From: Nemertoderma westbladi
Lineage: Eukaryota; Xenacoelomorpha; Nemertodermatida; Nemertodermatidae
Direction: 5' to 3'
Length of the DNA stretch: 64,000 bases
Assembly (NCBI GenBank): GCA_032718475.1
Contig: JAUCBJ010005881.1
Coordinates: 1 to 64,000 of the forward strand
Positions 53,832-64,000 of this stretch are shown piece after piece. A model generated the notes under the pieces. It worked only from the letters and a program-made list of their open reading frames with translations, searched no databases and was not told the DNA's origin. Positions within the stretch are counted from its first letter, which is position 1; each line of letters starts with the position of its first letter. Made by a program: the position numbers and the translations under genes.

Positions 53832-54784
53832 TAGTGCGTGACATACTTTATGAACGCCCCCCTTGTCATTTTATCGACTTCAATTGACGAAATAGTTCCA
53901 TTATGCGATTAAGTTTTAACAATGAAAACATTTATGCATAAATATTGTAGCAGACATAGCCTGTTTAAGTGATCACATTACTTGAGGCACTTGACTTCTC
54001 TTGGCGGAAGAAATTCAAGTCATGAATTTCAATTCAAGTATGTCAAGTCTGGTCAATTCAAGTACATATGTCGGGTCAATTATTTTGTCAAGTCAAGTCC
54101 TAGTTTGTCAAGTAAAGTGTATCAAGCGAAGTCTAGTATGCCAAGTCAAGCACATTTATATCAAGTGAAGTCAAGTATATCACGTCAGTTATGTCAGGCC
54201 AAGTCATGTCAAGTCAATAATTTCAAGTCAAGTAAAATATGTTAATTTGTCAAGTCAAGTAATGTACAGTATGTTACGTAAATATGTCAACAGAAGTATA
54301 TCAAATCAAATAGGCCTATATCTTTAAGTCAAGTGGAGTATGACAAATAAATTATGTCAAACCAAAAATCACAAGCCATGTCAAGTACCGATATGTCAAA
54401 TCAAGTATGACAAGTCAAGTATGTCAAATGAAGATGGTAGAAATGAAATGATAGATGGGATTCAGTTGTTTCGGTCGCTCTCTCTATGGATAGATAGTAA
54501 ACAGCAACACAGATTAGCGACGAACTTTATATGAAATACCAGTTGAAGACAGTTTTTACTTAGAAACCATGAAATGGAGACATAGCTTAATTCGCATTAT
54601 TTTATAATGAAACAGTAAACGAAATTTTCATATCTATTTTAGTTTTGGAGTTATTTGATTTTTTGTAGACCTCACTTATTTTGAAATTAGTAGAAATTTA
54701 AGTGGTCAATTTTTTGTAAGATAAGCTATTACTTTTTCAACATACTATAATTGTATTTGTCCTACAGGATAATTTTCGCTATGA

Positions 54785-55304
54785 GTTTTCCTGTTCAGTG
54801 ATTTCATTTCAATTGTTACTTTCCACGGCTGACGGATTCTAGACTGTCCATCAGTCTGTCTGTCTGTCTGTGTGTCGGTTTGTCTGTCAAAATTAGGGAA
54901 ATATGATATGTAACAAAATATTTTGCTTGTGGGTGAAATGAAATCACTGACCAAGAAAACCCCATAATTATTTGTTAATTTGATATATTTCTCAATTTTG
55001 ACAGACAAAAGACAAACAGGACAGACAGACCGACAGACAGACAGACGTAAAAACATTAAATAATCAATCAAACGTAAAAAAAATAGCTACCGGAAATGAA
55101 ATCACCGACCAAGAAAACCCCATAAATAGATATGTTTCTTAATTTGATTTATTTCTCAATTTTGACAGAAAGACAGACCGACAGACAGACGTACAAACAT
55201 TAAATAATAAATCAAACGTAAACATAGATATCAGAAATGAAATCACCAACCAAGAAAACCCCATATATAAATTTTTTTGTTAATTTGATTTAGTTCTCAA
55301 TTTC

Positions 55305-55342
<38 letters not shown>

Positions 55343-55720
55343 AAGTCTAGATTTCTTTAAACTGGAAAAGTGAAATTTTAACTGTAATTACCACCCAGTG
55401 ACATTTTAAATGTTATCACCACCCAGAAAAACCTTATAACACAAATTTTGAACAGTTTGTGCACTTCTTAAATTTTAACAGACTGACAAACCAAAAACAG
55501 ACAGACTGACTGACATGCAGACAATCGTCTAGAATCGATATATAGTGAAAACCGATATCGTATTTTAAATCATCGGCAAATAAAAACCCAATAGCAAAAA
55601 AATTTAGGTGGTGGTGTTATATTTATTTATTTGTTACATTTTTGACAGAGAAACAGACAAGTATTCAGACAAACAGACAGAGTGACCTCCAATAAAAATA
55701 CAAATTAAAACATTGTCGCC
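54785..55720. repeat. GACAGACA-rich repeat cluster (~150-bp units, one inverted)
   Basis: Units containing GAAATCACYRACCAAGAAAA, then an ATTTGATTTATTTCTCAATTTTGACAGA stretch, then (GACA)n, lie at about 54940, 55098, 55240, 55404 and 55568. A first copy at 54785-54895 is inverted (TTTTCCTGTTCAGTGATTTC, then CTGTCTGTCTG). Related TTGTCTGTCAAAAATTGAG occurs at about 12757. A dispersed repeat family; no gene. Confidence 0.75.
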
Positions 55721-57869
55721 AAAGTTCCATACACTGATGTGTATCTGAATTCTGACGTATGTACCTAATGTTTTACAAGTCTGCTTTGAAATATCGTAAA
55801 AGTTTACATAATAATCCCCCCAATTACAGAAAATTGGCGGGAACGTTTGAAACTCTCATAACTTTAAAGCCGTTTTTCTCAAAACTTTGTTAATATTTGG
55901 TCATTAGACTACTAATTTTCAAAACTCAATATCTTTATCGGATTTGAAATCTGTTTTCAGTGTTCGATTCAGCATAAAAATGTGTATTTGAATCAATAAA
56001 AAAACACAAAATTATTTTTTGTAACCGTAGGTCGGATTCTTGATCAAACCCCACATTTTTAGATAATTAGTCATTATTATCATATGTAATAAATCACACA
56101 AGAATTTGCACCACAGGTTTCTTGGACGTATTTTTAACTTGTATATTTATTTTTTATACAACAGACGTGTTTCATCAGTACTAATTAGTAATTACATAAT
56201 TTGTTACATTATTCATTCTTGCTGTATATATTGCATATAATGGCGAATTAATGCTATTAACTTTTGACGCATTTGCAACTATATATATATATATTTCATG
56301 TGTATGATAAAAAGGCATATATGTTACATACATATATCGCATCATTTTACTACAATTCAACATTATTTTGGTGATAGCATTAACTAATGTTTCCTTTATT
56401 AAATGAGAATAAAATATTTAAAACAAAAATAATATCTAAAAGTATTAGTTAGTTAGTTTATTTATGATGATCTTAATCTGATGATTGTAATCTGAACACT
56501 GTATATTGTATAATTCATAGCCCCATAATAAAAATAAATTGGCATCATATCAGTTCATTATTACCAGCATTAATTCAACACAGTGGCGATCCACTTAGAC
56601 TATTTACTATATCTAATGGAAACTACCCATTTACAAGCGAGTTTATCAAAAGTGAAGCAGTTTAGCACAGAAAAAGCTTTCTTCGTGGTGGATTAAGTAA
56701 TTTTATGTTCATTGGTACTTTGCACTGGTTGAACAAAAAAATAGTGTGTGACATCTGACTTTAGACCTAAAATACACTGAGAGCGCCACTAAGGCGTAAT
56801 CGTTACAAGTAGTCAATACGCCCAGATATCCATGATAACGCCCTTGTTACATTTCCCAAAATCGTTAAAACGCCGTTATACATAACCATTTATGTCGAAT
56901 TCGCTACGTGTTACATCTATATTTATATATAGTATATAAGCTCATTGTTTATACAATGAAGGACTAGCGTAGATCAGCAGTTGGAAGATATGGACCAGTC
57001 CACAATCTTCATAAAAAATCCCATATTTTCAAACATTTTATCTATAATCTACGTATTTATTTACTTTTTTTTATTAATATAATTCCTCAACTGGTGGTCA
57101 GCAACATTGTATCAATAATCATTGTGTCTTACCTACAACTGTACTGAGTCGTTGTAGGTAATAAGACACAATGTGTACTCTCTCTATATAATTGTTTATT
57201 TATATTACCAATCAAACCAACCGAACCAACCATATATTAGTAGAACATCAGTAGGTATAATCTTTCACATTATTCACGCATGGATGCACACACCTCCTAC
57301 ACTACATTATAATATAAAATAACAGCTACATTAGTTCATGATTGTCCTTAGTCTTGGGTATAGATATACAGTATGCTTCAGTTTAAGGCATATTTTTCAT
57401 TCATTCATTTTTAAGTGGTTCTTAAGTTAAATATAAAATACATTTAAGAACATCGATCTTATTATAAATTTATAAAACATCATAAACTATTTAATTTTAT
57501 TTCTTACTTAATCTTACACACTGCAGATAATGGTGCGCCATTATCTGATATACCTTTCATGTATACATGTATATAGTCTAATGTTGTTAGTGGACTGAAA
57601 TGTTTATTTCGTTCCTGAAAAATGCCACATCATTCTAAGATTGGGTTAATTTTCTGAACAAGCAACATTTTCTTGAAAAACATGGTCGAAGTATAAAGTT
57701 TTAGAAAGTCATCCAAGATACGCAAATTAGCTACTTCAAGCAGTTAAGGAATATAATTCGAAACATGTATGAACTATTTTTGGTTTTTAATGGAGTATAC
57801 AGTATATCAAAATAATTACATATATTTAGTATTAACTGGATAAATAAATAGTTGTATTATTAAAAATTA
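55721..57869. other. AT-rich intergenic stretch, no gene seen
   Basis: No coding frame. Contains one strong hairpin (57119-57172) and a few TATATA microsatellites (56280, 56930). Confidence 0.5.
57119..57172. repeat. 21-bp-arm hairpin
   Basis: CATTGTGTCTTACCTACAAC and GTTGTAGGTAATAAGACACAATG pair almost perfectly (a bulge near TAAT) around an 11-nt loop TGTACTGAGTC. It has no T-run after it and is not in a transcribed unit that I can identify. Confidence 0.75.
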
Positions 57870-58449
57870 CCAATGAAACTTTCTAATTTTTTGTATTATA
57901 ATCATCAAGATATGCTTGGAGCCAAAAAAACTTGTTTTCATGAATGGGATAGGGTACCAAACATCCTTTGTTAAAGGTAATAATATTTAGTATTAAATAA
58001 ATAATTAAATATAATTTATATTAAAAGCCACCCATGAAACTTTCTAATTTTTTATATTTTATTCATCGAGACATGATTAGAGCAAAATAACTTGTTTTCA
58101 TGAATGGGGTAACATCCTTTGTTAAAGGTAATAATATTTAGTATTAAATAAATAATTAAATAGCATTATATTAAAAGCCACCCATGAAATTTTAAATTTT
58201 TTTATTTTGTGTACAATGTGACACCAATGGAGCAAAATAAATCTGTCAATTTGTTTGGGGGAGTAAGTGTTGAAATTTAGTAATATGATTAGTATTAAAT
58301 AATTACTTAAATAGTATTAATTTAAAAAGCCACCCATGAAATATTTTAATTTTCGTCAATTTTTACATTAGGGGACCAACTAAGCTCAAAAAACTTATTT
58401 TCATGAACGGGGTCCAACCTTTGCCAAAAACCAAGTTAAGCCCCACTGT
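57870..58449. repeat. array-B flank: inverted copy of the array-A flank
   Basis: Reverse-complement copies of the CATGGGTGGCTTTTA units, ending GGTCCAACCTTTGCCAAAAA, CCAAGTTAAGCCCCACTGTGA, the mirror of 50450-50530. Three units are present. Confidence 0.88.
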
Positions 58450-59195
58450 GAACTTGGATCCGTCCAAAATCCAACTCGGATCCGTCCATCATCCAACTTG
58501 GATACGTCCAACAGCCAACTTGGATCCGTCCAACAGCCAACTTGGATCCGTCCAACAGCCAACTTGGATCCGTCCAACATCCAACTTGGATCCGTCCCAC
58601 ATCCAACTTGGATCCGTCCAAAATCCAACTCGGATCCGTCCATCATCCAACTTGGATACGTCCAACAGCCAACTTGGATCCGTCCCACATCCAACTTGGA
58701 TCCGTCCAAAATCCAACTCGGATCCGACCAACATCCAACTTGGATACGTCCAACAGCCAACTTGGATCCGTCCAACATCCAACTTGGATCCGTCCCACAT
58801 CCAACTTGGATCCGTCCAACAGCCAACTTGGATCCGTCCAACAGCCAACTTGGATCCGTCCAACAGCCAACTTCGATCCGTCCAACATCCAACTTGGATC
58901 CGTCCAACAGCCAACTTGGATCCGTCCAACAGCCAACTTGGATCCGTCCCACATCCAACTTGGATCCGTCCAAAATCCAACTCGGATCCGACCAACATCC
59001 AACTTGGATACGTCCAACAGCCAACTTGGATCCGTCCAACATCCAACTTGGATCCGTCCCACATCCAACTTGGATCCGTCCAACAGCCAACTTGGATCCG
59101 TCCAACAGCCAACTTGGATCCGTCCAACAGCCAACTTCGATCCGTCCAACATCCAACTTGGATCCGTCCAACAGCCAACTTGGATCTGTCCAATA
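58450..59195. repeat. 22-bp satellite array B (~34 copies) with 264-bp higher-order repeat
   Basis: Same unit and same orientation as array A. The rare variant GGATCCGACCAACATCC occurs at 58721 and 58985, exactly 264 bp (12 units) apart, with matching variants between. Long ORFs across it are artefacts. Confidence 0.97.
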
Positions 59196-60389
59196 GACAT
59201 AGATCCAGCATGTAGGCCTACAGTTAATAAATATAATGAAATAAATAAAATAATGATAATGAATGAATTTATGAAAATCGAATTTATATAAAGCAAAAGT
59301 AGTTGCCTAGGAACAACAATAAGTATAATTATTATAATAAGTAGTTTATTTTATATTAGACTTGGTGTTACTTGGCTACTCGGTGTTCGAACTATAAATA
59401 CAGTGAACTATTGTTAAAGTTTAATTTTACGATTGATTATTGTGGGAATTAATATAAATACCTAGTGGCAGCAGATGTGGAGGAATTCAATAGAATACAA
59501 CAAGGAATCAATTCAAGTTGGGGCGATGCACACATTAGCCGTTATACTTTTTTTTTAATGTCTACAATTTCTACTGAAATTAAAATATTTTGATTTTATA
59601 CAGTATGGGCTGTTAAAATATGGCTAAAGATTTGTTTTTCGAAAAATTTTCAAATTTTCAATCGCCCTGTAGCGGCTATTGAATGAAACAAGACTTGCGG
59701 CTAAAATGCTACTAGTCATTGAATTTTAGGTGAAATTGCCTGCAACCAATTTTTTCGAATTACAGAGGTGAGCTCCACAAAAGTTATCGGTTTTACAATT
59801 TTTAGTCTTGCCTTTTTATGTAAATTAATTAATATTTATTAATATTTGCCAAAATTTAACAAATTTTTGGCTTTAATCTGAAAAATTGGCTGTAAAACCA
59901 AAAATATAAAAATTATAACCGATAACTTTTAAAGAACAGTTGAAAACCTTTCGAATGAGCCAAAAATAAAGAAAATTGGATAAAAAAAAGGCGGAGGATT
60001 AGTATTTTGAAAAATGTCATTCCGAGATAAGTTCATTCCGAGGTTGTCTGTCTGTCTTACAATTTGACTGACAGACCGTCATACAGAAAAATAGCAATAA
60101 CTCGAGAACTAAAAGAGGTTTCACTAAGCGATTTTCAGATTTTAAATCCCCATTAAATTCTGCTATAAAAATTTTGACCAGGGGGGGGGGGGGGGTACTC
60201 CGGCCCCGGCGAATGTAATATAATGCAATAGTGATAAGGTAGTAAAATAATGTAAGTTCATTTTACGGAATACATTAAAACTTTATTTGATTTCAGTTAA
60301 AATTAATGATTATATATTTTTCACCCCACGTGGTATATCGGGAGATCAGGACACCTGCCTACAGGTGTTATTGTACTGTACGTCCAAGA
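59196..60389. other. AT-rich intergenic stretch, no gene seen
   Basis: No coding frame. A GTCTGTCTGTC/GACTGACAGACC inverted pair lies at about 60045-60080 and a 15-bp G run at 60181-60195. Confidence 0.5.
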
Positions 60390-60434
60390 GCAGAAGCTGT
60401 TTTTAACGACTCTTAGGTATGTATCTTGATTGAC
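60390..60434 (+). pseudogene. older CR1/L2-like LINE, part upstream of the nested insertion
   Basis: A short stretch readable as LLGMYLD, the motif that precedes the DxKLTW segment in CR1/L2/Jockey-type LINE proteins. The continuation (NKLTWK) lies at 61976 on the other side of the RTE insertion, with one extra base in the duplicated target. Only the end of the upstream part is recognisable. Confidence 0.5.
60423..60434. repeat. 12-bp target-site duplication of the RTE LINE, left copy
   Basis: ATCTTGATTGAC here and at 61964-61975. Confidence 0.9.
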
Positions 60435-61963
60435 CCCCCCCCCCCCCCCCCTGAGGTCTTTAAAATACCTGAGTGTTTAAAGCTCATCTATCCCATCATA
60501 GTAGACATGTACCGAACAACAAGAGTCCCACAAGAAATGAAAACAAATAAGTTGGTGCCAGTTCCCAAGAAGGGCAACCTAACACTCTATGGTTCTTTTC
60601 GGGGAATCTCATTGATCTCGATTGCTGCAAAGCTATACAATAGGATTCTATTAAATCGCATCAGGGATCCCATTGAGAGACTGCTCCGTGGAAATCAGAA
60701 TGGGTTCCGTAAAGGTCGTGGGACCATGGAGCCCATTTTGGCACTTAGAAGGATAATTGAAGAGTTATCAAAAAAGAAAGACAGGCATCTGGCTGTTATC
60801 TTTGTTGACTTCTTCAAGGCCTTTGATTCAGTCTCTCGCTCACGTATGTTCAGCATACTTTCATTATATGGGATTCCTGATGAAATTATTGCAGCAATCA
60901 GATCAGTATACGATGGTTCGACAACATTTGTGTCTACTGTTGACGGTGACACAGAACCATTTGAAGTGTTATGGGGCGTCCTCCAAGGAGACACACTTGC
61001 ACCATTCTTGTTCATTATTGTGGTTGACTATGTTCTACGCATGTCCTTAGATAATTATAATGATGATGGGGTGATGATAACTCCACCTACTGGCTCCAGA
61101 AGTCGAGGAAATCCTGCCAAGTACCTAACTGATCTAGACTTTGCTGATGACTTAGGAGTACTCTCAGAATCATTAGAGGGAGCCCAACGGCTCCTCAGCT
61201 CATTAGAACATGCTGCTTCTAGTGTTGGTCTTTTTATTAACTCCAGTAAGACCAAAATTCTGACAGTTAACTTTGAAAGTCCTCAGCAAGTCTCTGATCG
61301 GATGAGCATAAGCTCAAAGGATGGTATGCTAGAGCATGTGGACGACTTCTGTTACCTGGGATCATGGATCCGGAAGTCAGGTGAGGACCTTCGAATACGT
61401 AAGGGAAAGGCATGGGCAGCCTTGAATAGGCTTTCCAGGATTTGGAAGTCACCGAGAATTAATCGGAAACTTAAGGTCCGATTATTTAGAGCAGCAGTAG
61501 TTCCAGTACTCCTCTACGGGAGTCCATGCTGGGCTCTAACTGCTGAGGACACCAAATCTCTGGATGGCACATTCACAAGAACGCTACGCCGGGTACATTG
61601 TGTCAAGTACAATGCACACATCTCCAACCAGACACTATATAACATTGGAGATGTCTCATTGGTTCCCCCAAGCTTGACACTAGAACAAAATCGCCTCCGC
61701 TTTGCAGGACATTGCTTTCGCCGTGAGGACCAGCCAGTGCATAATCTTGTACTTTGGCAGCCTCATGGAGTGAATAAGCATGGTGGACAGCCCATGACTT
61801 TCTTGAGACGCATCTTAAAGGACACTGGCCTTAAAGATGCGGATGATCTAGCAAATGTCATGGATAATAGGGAGTTGTGGCGGTGCAATTTTGTTGACAA
61901 GCCGGCACAGCATTCTTAAAAATGCAGCTGCAATGCAGCATGCCGATCCTAGTAGTAGTAGTA
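60435..61963 (+). mobile_element. 5'-truncated RTE-type LINE insertion
   Basis: Bounded by ATCTTGATTGAC duplications. The 5' junction is a run of 17-18 C. The 3' end has a very short untranslated region (~44 bp) and an (AGT)4 microsatellite tail, as in RTE-clade elements. Confidence 0.85.
60452..61919 (+). pseudogene. RTE-type LINE reverse transcriptase (endonuclease missing)
   Basis: About 489 codons uninterrupted to TAA 61917. Seen in order: the RT finger region (LVPVPKKGN, then RGISLIS, then QNGFRKGRGTMEPI), motif A (VDFFKAFDSVSR), motif B (GVLQGDTLAPFLF), the catalytic FADD (LDFADDLGVL), the thumb, and a C-terminal domain with LLYGSPCWALT, TRTLRR, RLRFAGHC and LVLWQPHG. This C-terminal pattern is typical of RTE/RTE-X-like elements in marine invertebrates. 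The N-terminal apurinic endonuclease is absent because of 5' truncation; the open frame left of 60452 is only target sequence and the C-run. All RT motifs are intact, so the insertion is young; a 3' fragment of the same family lies at 2487-2645. Dead as a gene. Confidence 0.85.
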
Positions 61964-61975
61964 ATCTTGATTGAC

Positions 61976-62562
61976 AACAAACTAACTTGGAAATACCAAT
62001 GCGCATACATACACAAAAAATATCAAAATCATGCGGTATATTTTTTAAACTACGTTATATCTTACCACAGAATTTACTAAAATTACTTTATTTTTCACTT
62101 ATTCATCCATACACACAATACGGTATAATACTATGGGGCAATACTCACAACAAATATATACAACCAATTCGAGTCAAAATAAATAAAATTGTAAGAGCCA
62201 TCGTTTTTAGCCATTATCAGTCATATTCAAAACCAATTTATAAACAACTAAACATACTACCGTTAGAAAACATTGACAAACTTGAAGTAGCGAAATTAAT
62301 GTGGGACATAAATAACAATAAATAACAACCTTTTATCACATCTTTATTTCATCAGAAATCAAAAATACATAAATATAATACTAGATCAGTAGCGTCTTTA
62401 AATTTCTTTCTCCCTCGAACTCGGTTACTATCAACACAAAACTCACTAAAATATAGCGGCACAAAAATATGGAATTCAATAGAGTTTGGCTTAAAAAATA
62501 ATAAATCCAAGAAATATTTAGCAAGAAAGTACAAGACATATTTAATAAACAACCAGAATTAA
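61976..62562 (+). pseudogene. older CR1/L2-like LINE, C-terminal coding part
   Basis: The frame reads NKLTWK, then KISKSCGIFFKLRYILPQ, LIHPYTQYGIILWGN and KINKIVRAIVFSHY, the conserved RT C-terminal domain of CR1/L2-like LINEs. It continues, past an in-frame TAA at 62323, through KYNTRSVASLNFFLPR and YSGTKIWNSI to a stop at 62560. Interrupted at its 5' side by the RTE insertion. The family assignment rests on the YNTR...GxxIWNS pattern. Confidence 0.75.
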
Positions 62563-64000
62563 CACATATAATTATAACGAACCTGCCTATTAATAGGCCA
62601 GGGTAGTTTTTGTGTCAACAGTTGAGCCGTTCAAAAACACGATGTGGTTGTGTACGTGTGTGTGTGTGTGTATATATGTATAAACATCCAATATCTCAAA
62701 AACTCAAGCAGGTACGCAAAAATTTTAATAACAAACTCTACATAAATTTTAGTTGCGCACAAGACTGTATATTTTTTGCGGCGTTTCGATCACGGGGTCA
62801 CTGAAAAATAGCGGTTTTGAAAATTTAAGTCGAATTTCACCGATTTCAAATTCAACTCGTCGAGTATGCACCAACTTTTTTATTTGGGCTATTCAGTCAT
62901 TTGAGCAACATATTTGAGGCTCAAAATCTTTTCAAATATCGCCAATCTCGCACAGAACGTCGCCAAAATTTGTTAGTCCTGCAAAAAAAACCGCAAAAAA
63001 TTCGTCTAAAATTATTGGTTGCAGAATAATATAATTGAACTAGAAAAGCCAACAAACTGGCTATAAGGAGAGCGTCCATAGACAAACGTAGTGTTAGTTG
63101 GGTCCCTCCTCATTCATTATCATCAACCTATACTGTAAAACATTTGAACGACCCAGTGCTTACAATGATATTCCCATATGATTCACTGGGAAGAGCTATT
63201 CAGCTGGCGGGGTAATACATTATAAACAGTTGATGTTTGATTACTGTCTGGGATAGAGTGAGAGAGTAATAAATTTAGCAAGTAATATTATACGTATGTG
63301 CAGTTTGGGCCTATCCATTAAATAAATAGTTGTAGCTTACTAGGCCCTCATGAGTACCAGCAGCTGGTGTTTCTATCGTTGAGTTGATGGCAATTTTCGT
63401 GTTTTCATTTTCGCTCACTCAGGGTACTATTTAGAGGGACAGGTTCGTTTAAAGCCAGCTTGCTGGATTCTAGTATTTGAATATTAATATTAATAAATTA
63501 ACACACACGAAATAACATTAATCTCATCTTCATCAATGAATAATCTTGTCTTGTCATTATTCTCTCTCTTCTAAAATAGTATGAAAGTTTATTAATTAAT
63601 TTTGTATAACGGTGTGCCCACACGTTGCTTTCTGTACGCATAATACTAGACATTACTATATAATTATATTATAAGTTTTATAAATATTTACAATAGACAT
63701 AAAGGGGAAAAAACAGAACTCAATTTAACCCGAAATTAGAAGTAACGTATATTATGATGGCATGAACCCTTCTCTTTATATCTACGCGCAACAACAGCAA
63801 AATAGAACAACACTAGCTATGCTACTGTTATTTTTAGTGATTTAAAATCTATATCTACTATACTATTACATTACTATCACAAACATTACAAATTTTAGCA
63901 AAATAAACGTTAATTTGTAAGATTGAGAAATTGTAGTGCTATAACTATAATGTTGGCATCATGTCATATATTGCGTAAATGGAAATTATTCGAGTTCTAT
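62563..64000. other. AT-rich intergenic stretch, no gene seen
   Basis: No coding frame is supported. A short (TG)n run lies at about 62657-62671. The sequence around 62590 may be the tail of the older LINE. Confidence 0.5.

Larger units (their letters stand above)
52160..54440. mobile_element. foldback-type element with long inverted repeats of TCAAG units
   Basis: The left arm (about 52160-52450: CTTGACTTGACAT units, CTTCTGCCAAAAGAAG, AGTGATCACTTAAAC, AGGCTATG, ATTTATGTATACATTTTGTCATTGTCA) is matched in inverse orientation by the right arm (about 53890-54430: ACAATGAAAACATTTATGCATAAAT, CATAGCCTGTTTAAGTGATCAC, TTCTCTTGGCGGAAGAAATTCAAG, then TCAAGTCAAG units). The interior holds two palindromes and no transposase. 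It is a non-autonomous foldback or MITE-like insertion; edges are approximate. Confidence 0.65.

Overview
This is an AT-rich, repeat-dominated stretch of an animal genome. Three in-phase spliced exons of a ferlin-type C2-domain gene, BEL/Pao LTR retrotransposons, two LINE types, MITEs and tRNA-derived SINE pieces indicate a metazoan. BEL/Pao elements are absent from mammals and birds, so an aquatic invertebrate (deuterostome or lophotrochozoan) or another non-amniote is likely. I cannot name the species. Nothing looks bacterial or organellar.

Layout. 1-3420: the 5' end of a ferlin-family gene on the minus strand (three coding exons), with a SINE-like tRNA sequence and a LINE fragment in or beside its introns. 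3568-13500: mostly non-coding, with several tandem arrays (a 14-34 bp GTACAAGGA family, a CTCTCTTTACT tract, a 30-bp repeat with ~600-bp higher-order period, a 42-bp repeat), two MITE-like inverted-repeat elements and long poly-G/C runs. 13500-48310: an array of a 34-bp satellite into which two very large BEL/Pao-type retrotransposons have inserted head to tail, 18 bp apart, each with an identifiable 5-bp target duplication. 48330-59195: a 22-bp BamHI-type satellite in two blocks, with the same flanking repeat in opposite orientations on their inner sides; between them lie a foldback element with two near-perfect palindromes and a GACAGACA-rich repeat cluster. 60390-62562: an RTE-type LINE (5' truncated, 12-bp target duplication) nested inside the C-terminal part of an older CR1/L2-like LINE. 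The rest to 64000 is AT-rich with nothing recognised.

The two retroelements are the core of the window. Element 1 (14790-29269, 14.5 kb, LTRs ~1.9 kb) has one uninterrupted 2290-codon frame with Gag, zinc knuckles, aspartic protease and a complete integrase, but no reverse transcriptase or RNase H; a Pro/Asp-rich repeat linker lies there instead. Element 2 (29288-47899, 18.6 kb, LTRs 1180 bp) has the full Gag-PR-RT-RH-IN order but carries in-frame stops and frame changes. Both carry, after the integrase, an extra gene encoding a protein with three CCHC-like zinc knuckles. It is not envelope-like and its conserved architecture in both elements suggests a real, uncharacterised third gene. Further unusual non-coding structure includes three leader hairpins and an 8-copy ~17-nt motif in element 1, a tRNA-like Pol III box pair in its LTRs, clustered splice-donor-like sites in both, and a 291-bp leader duplication in element 2.
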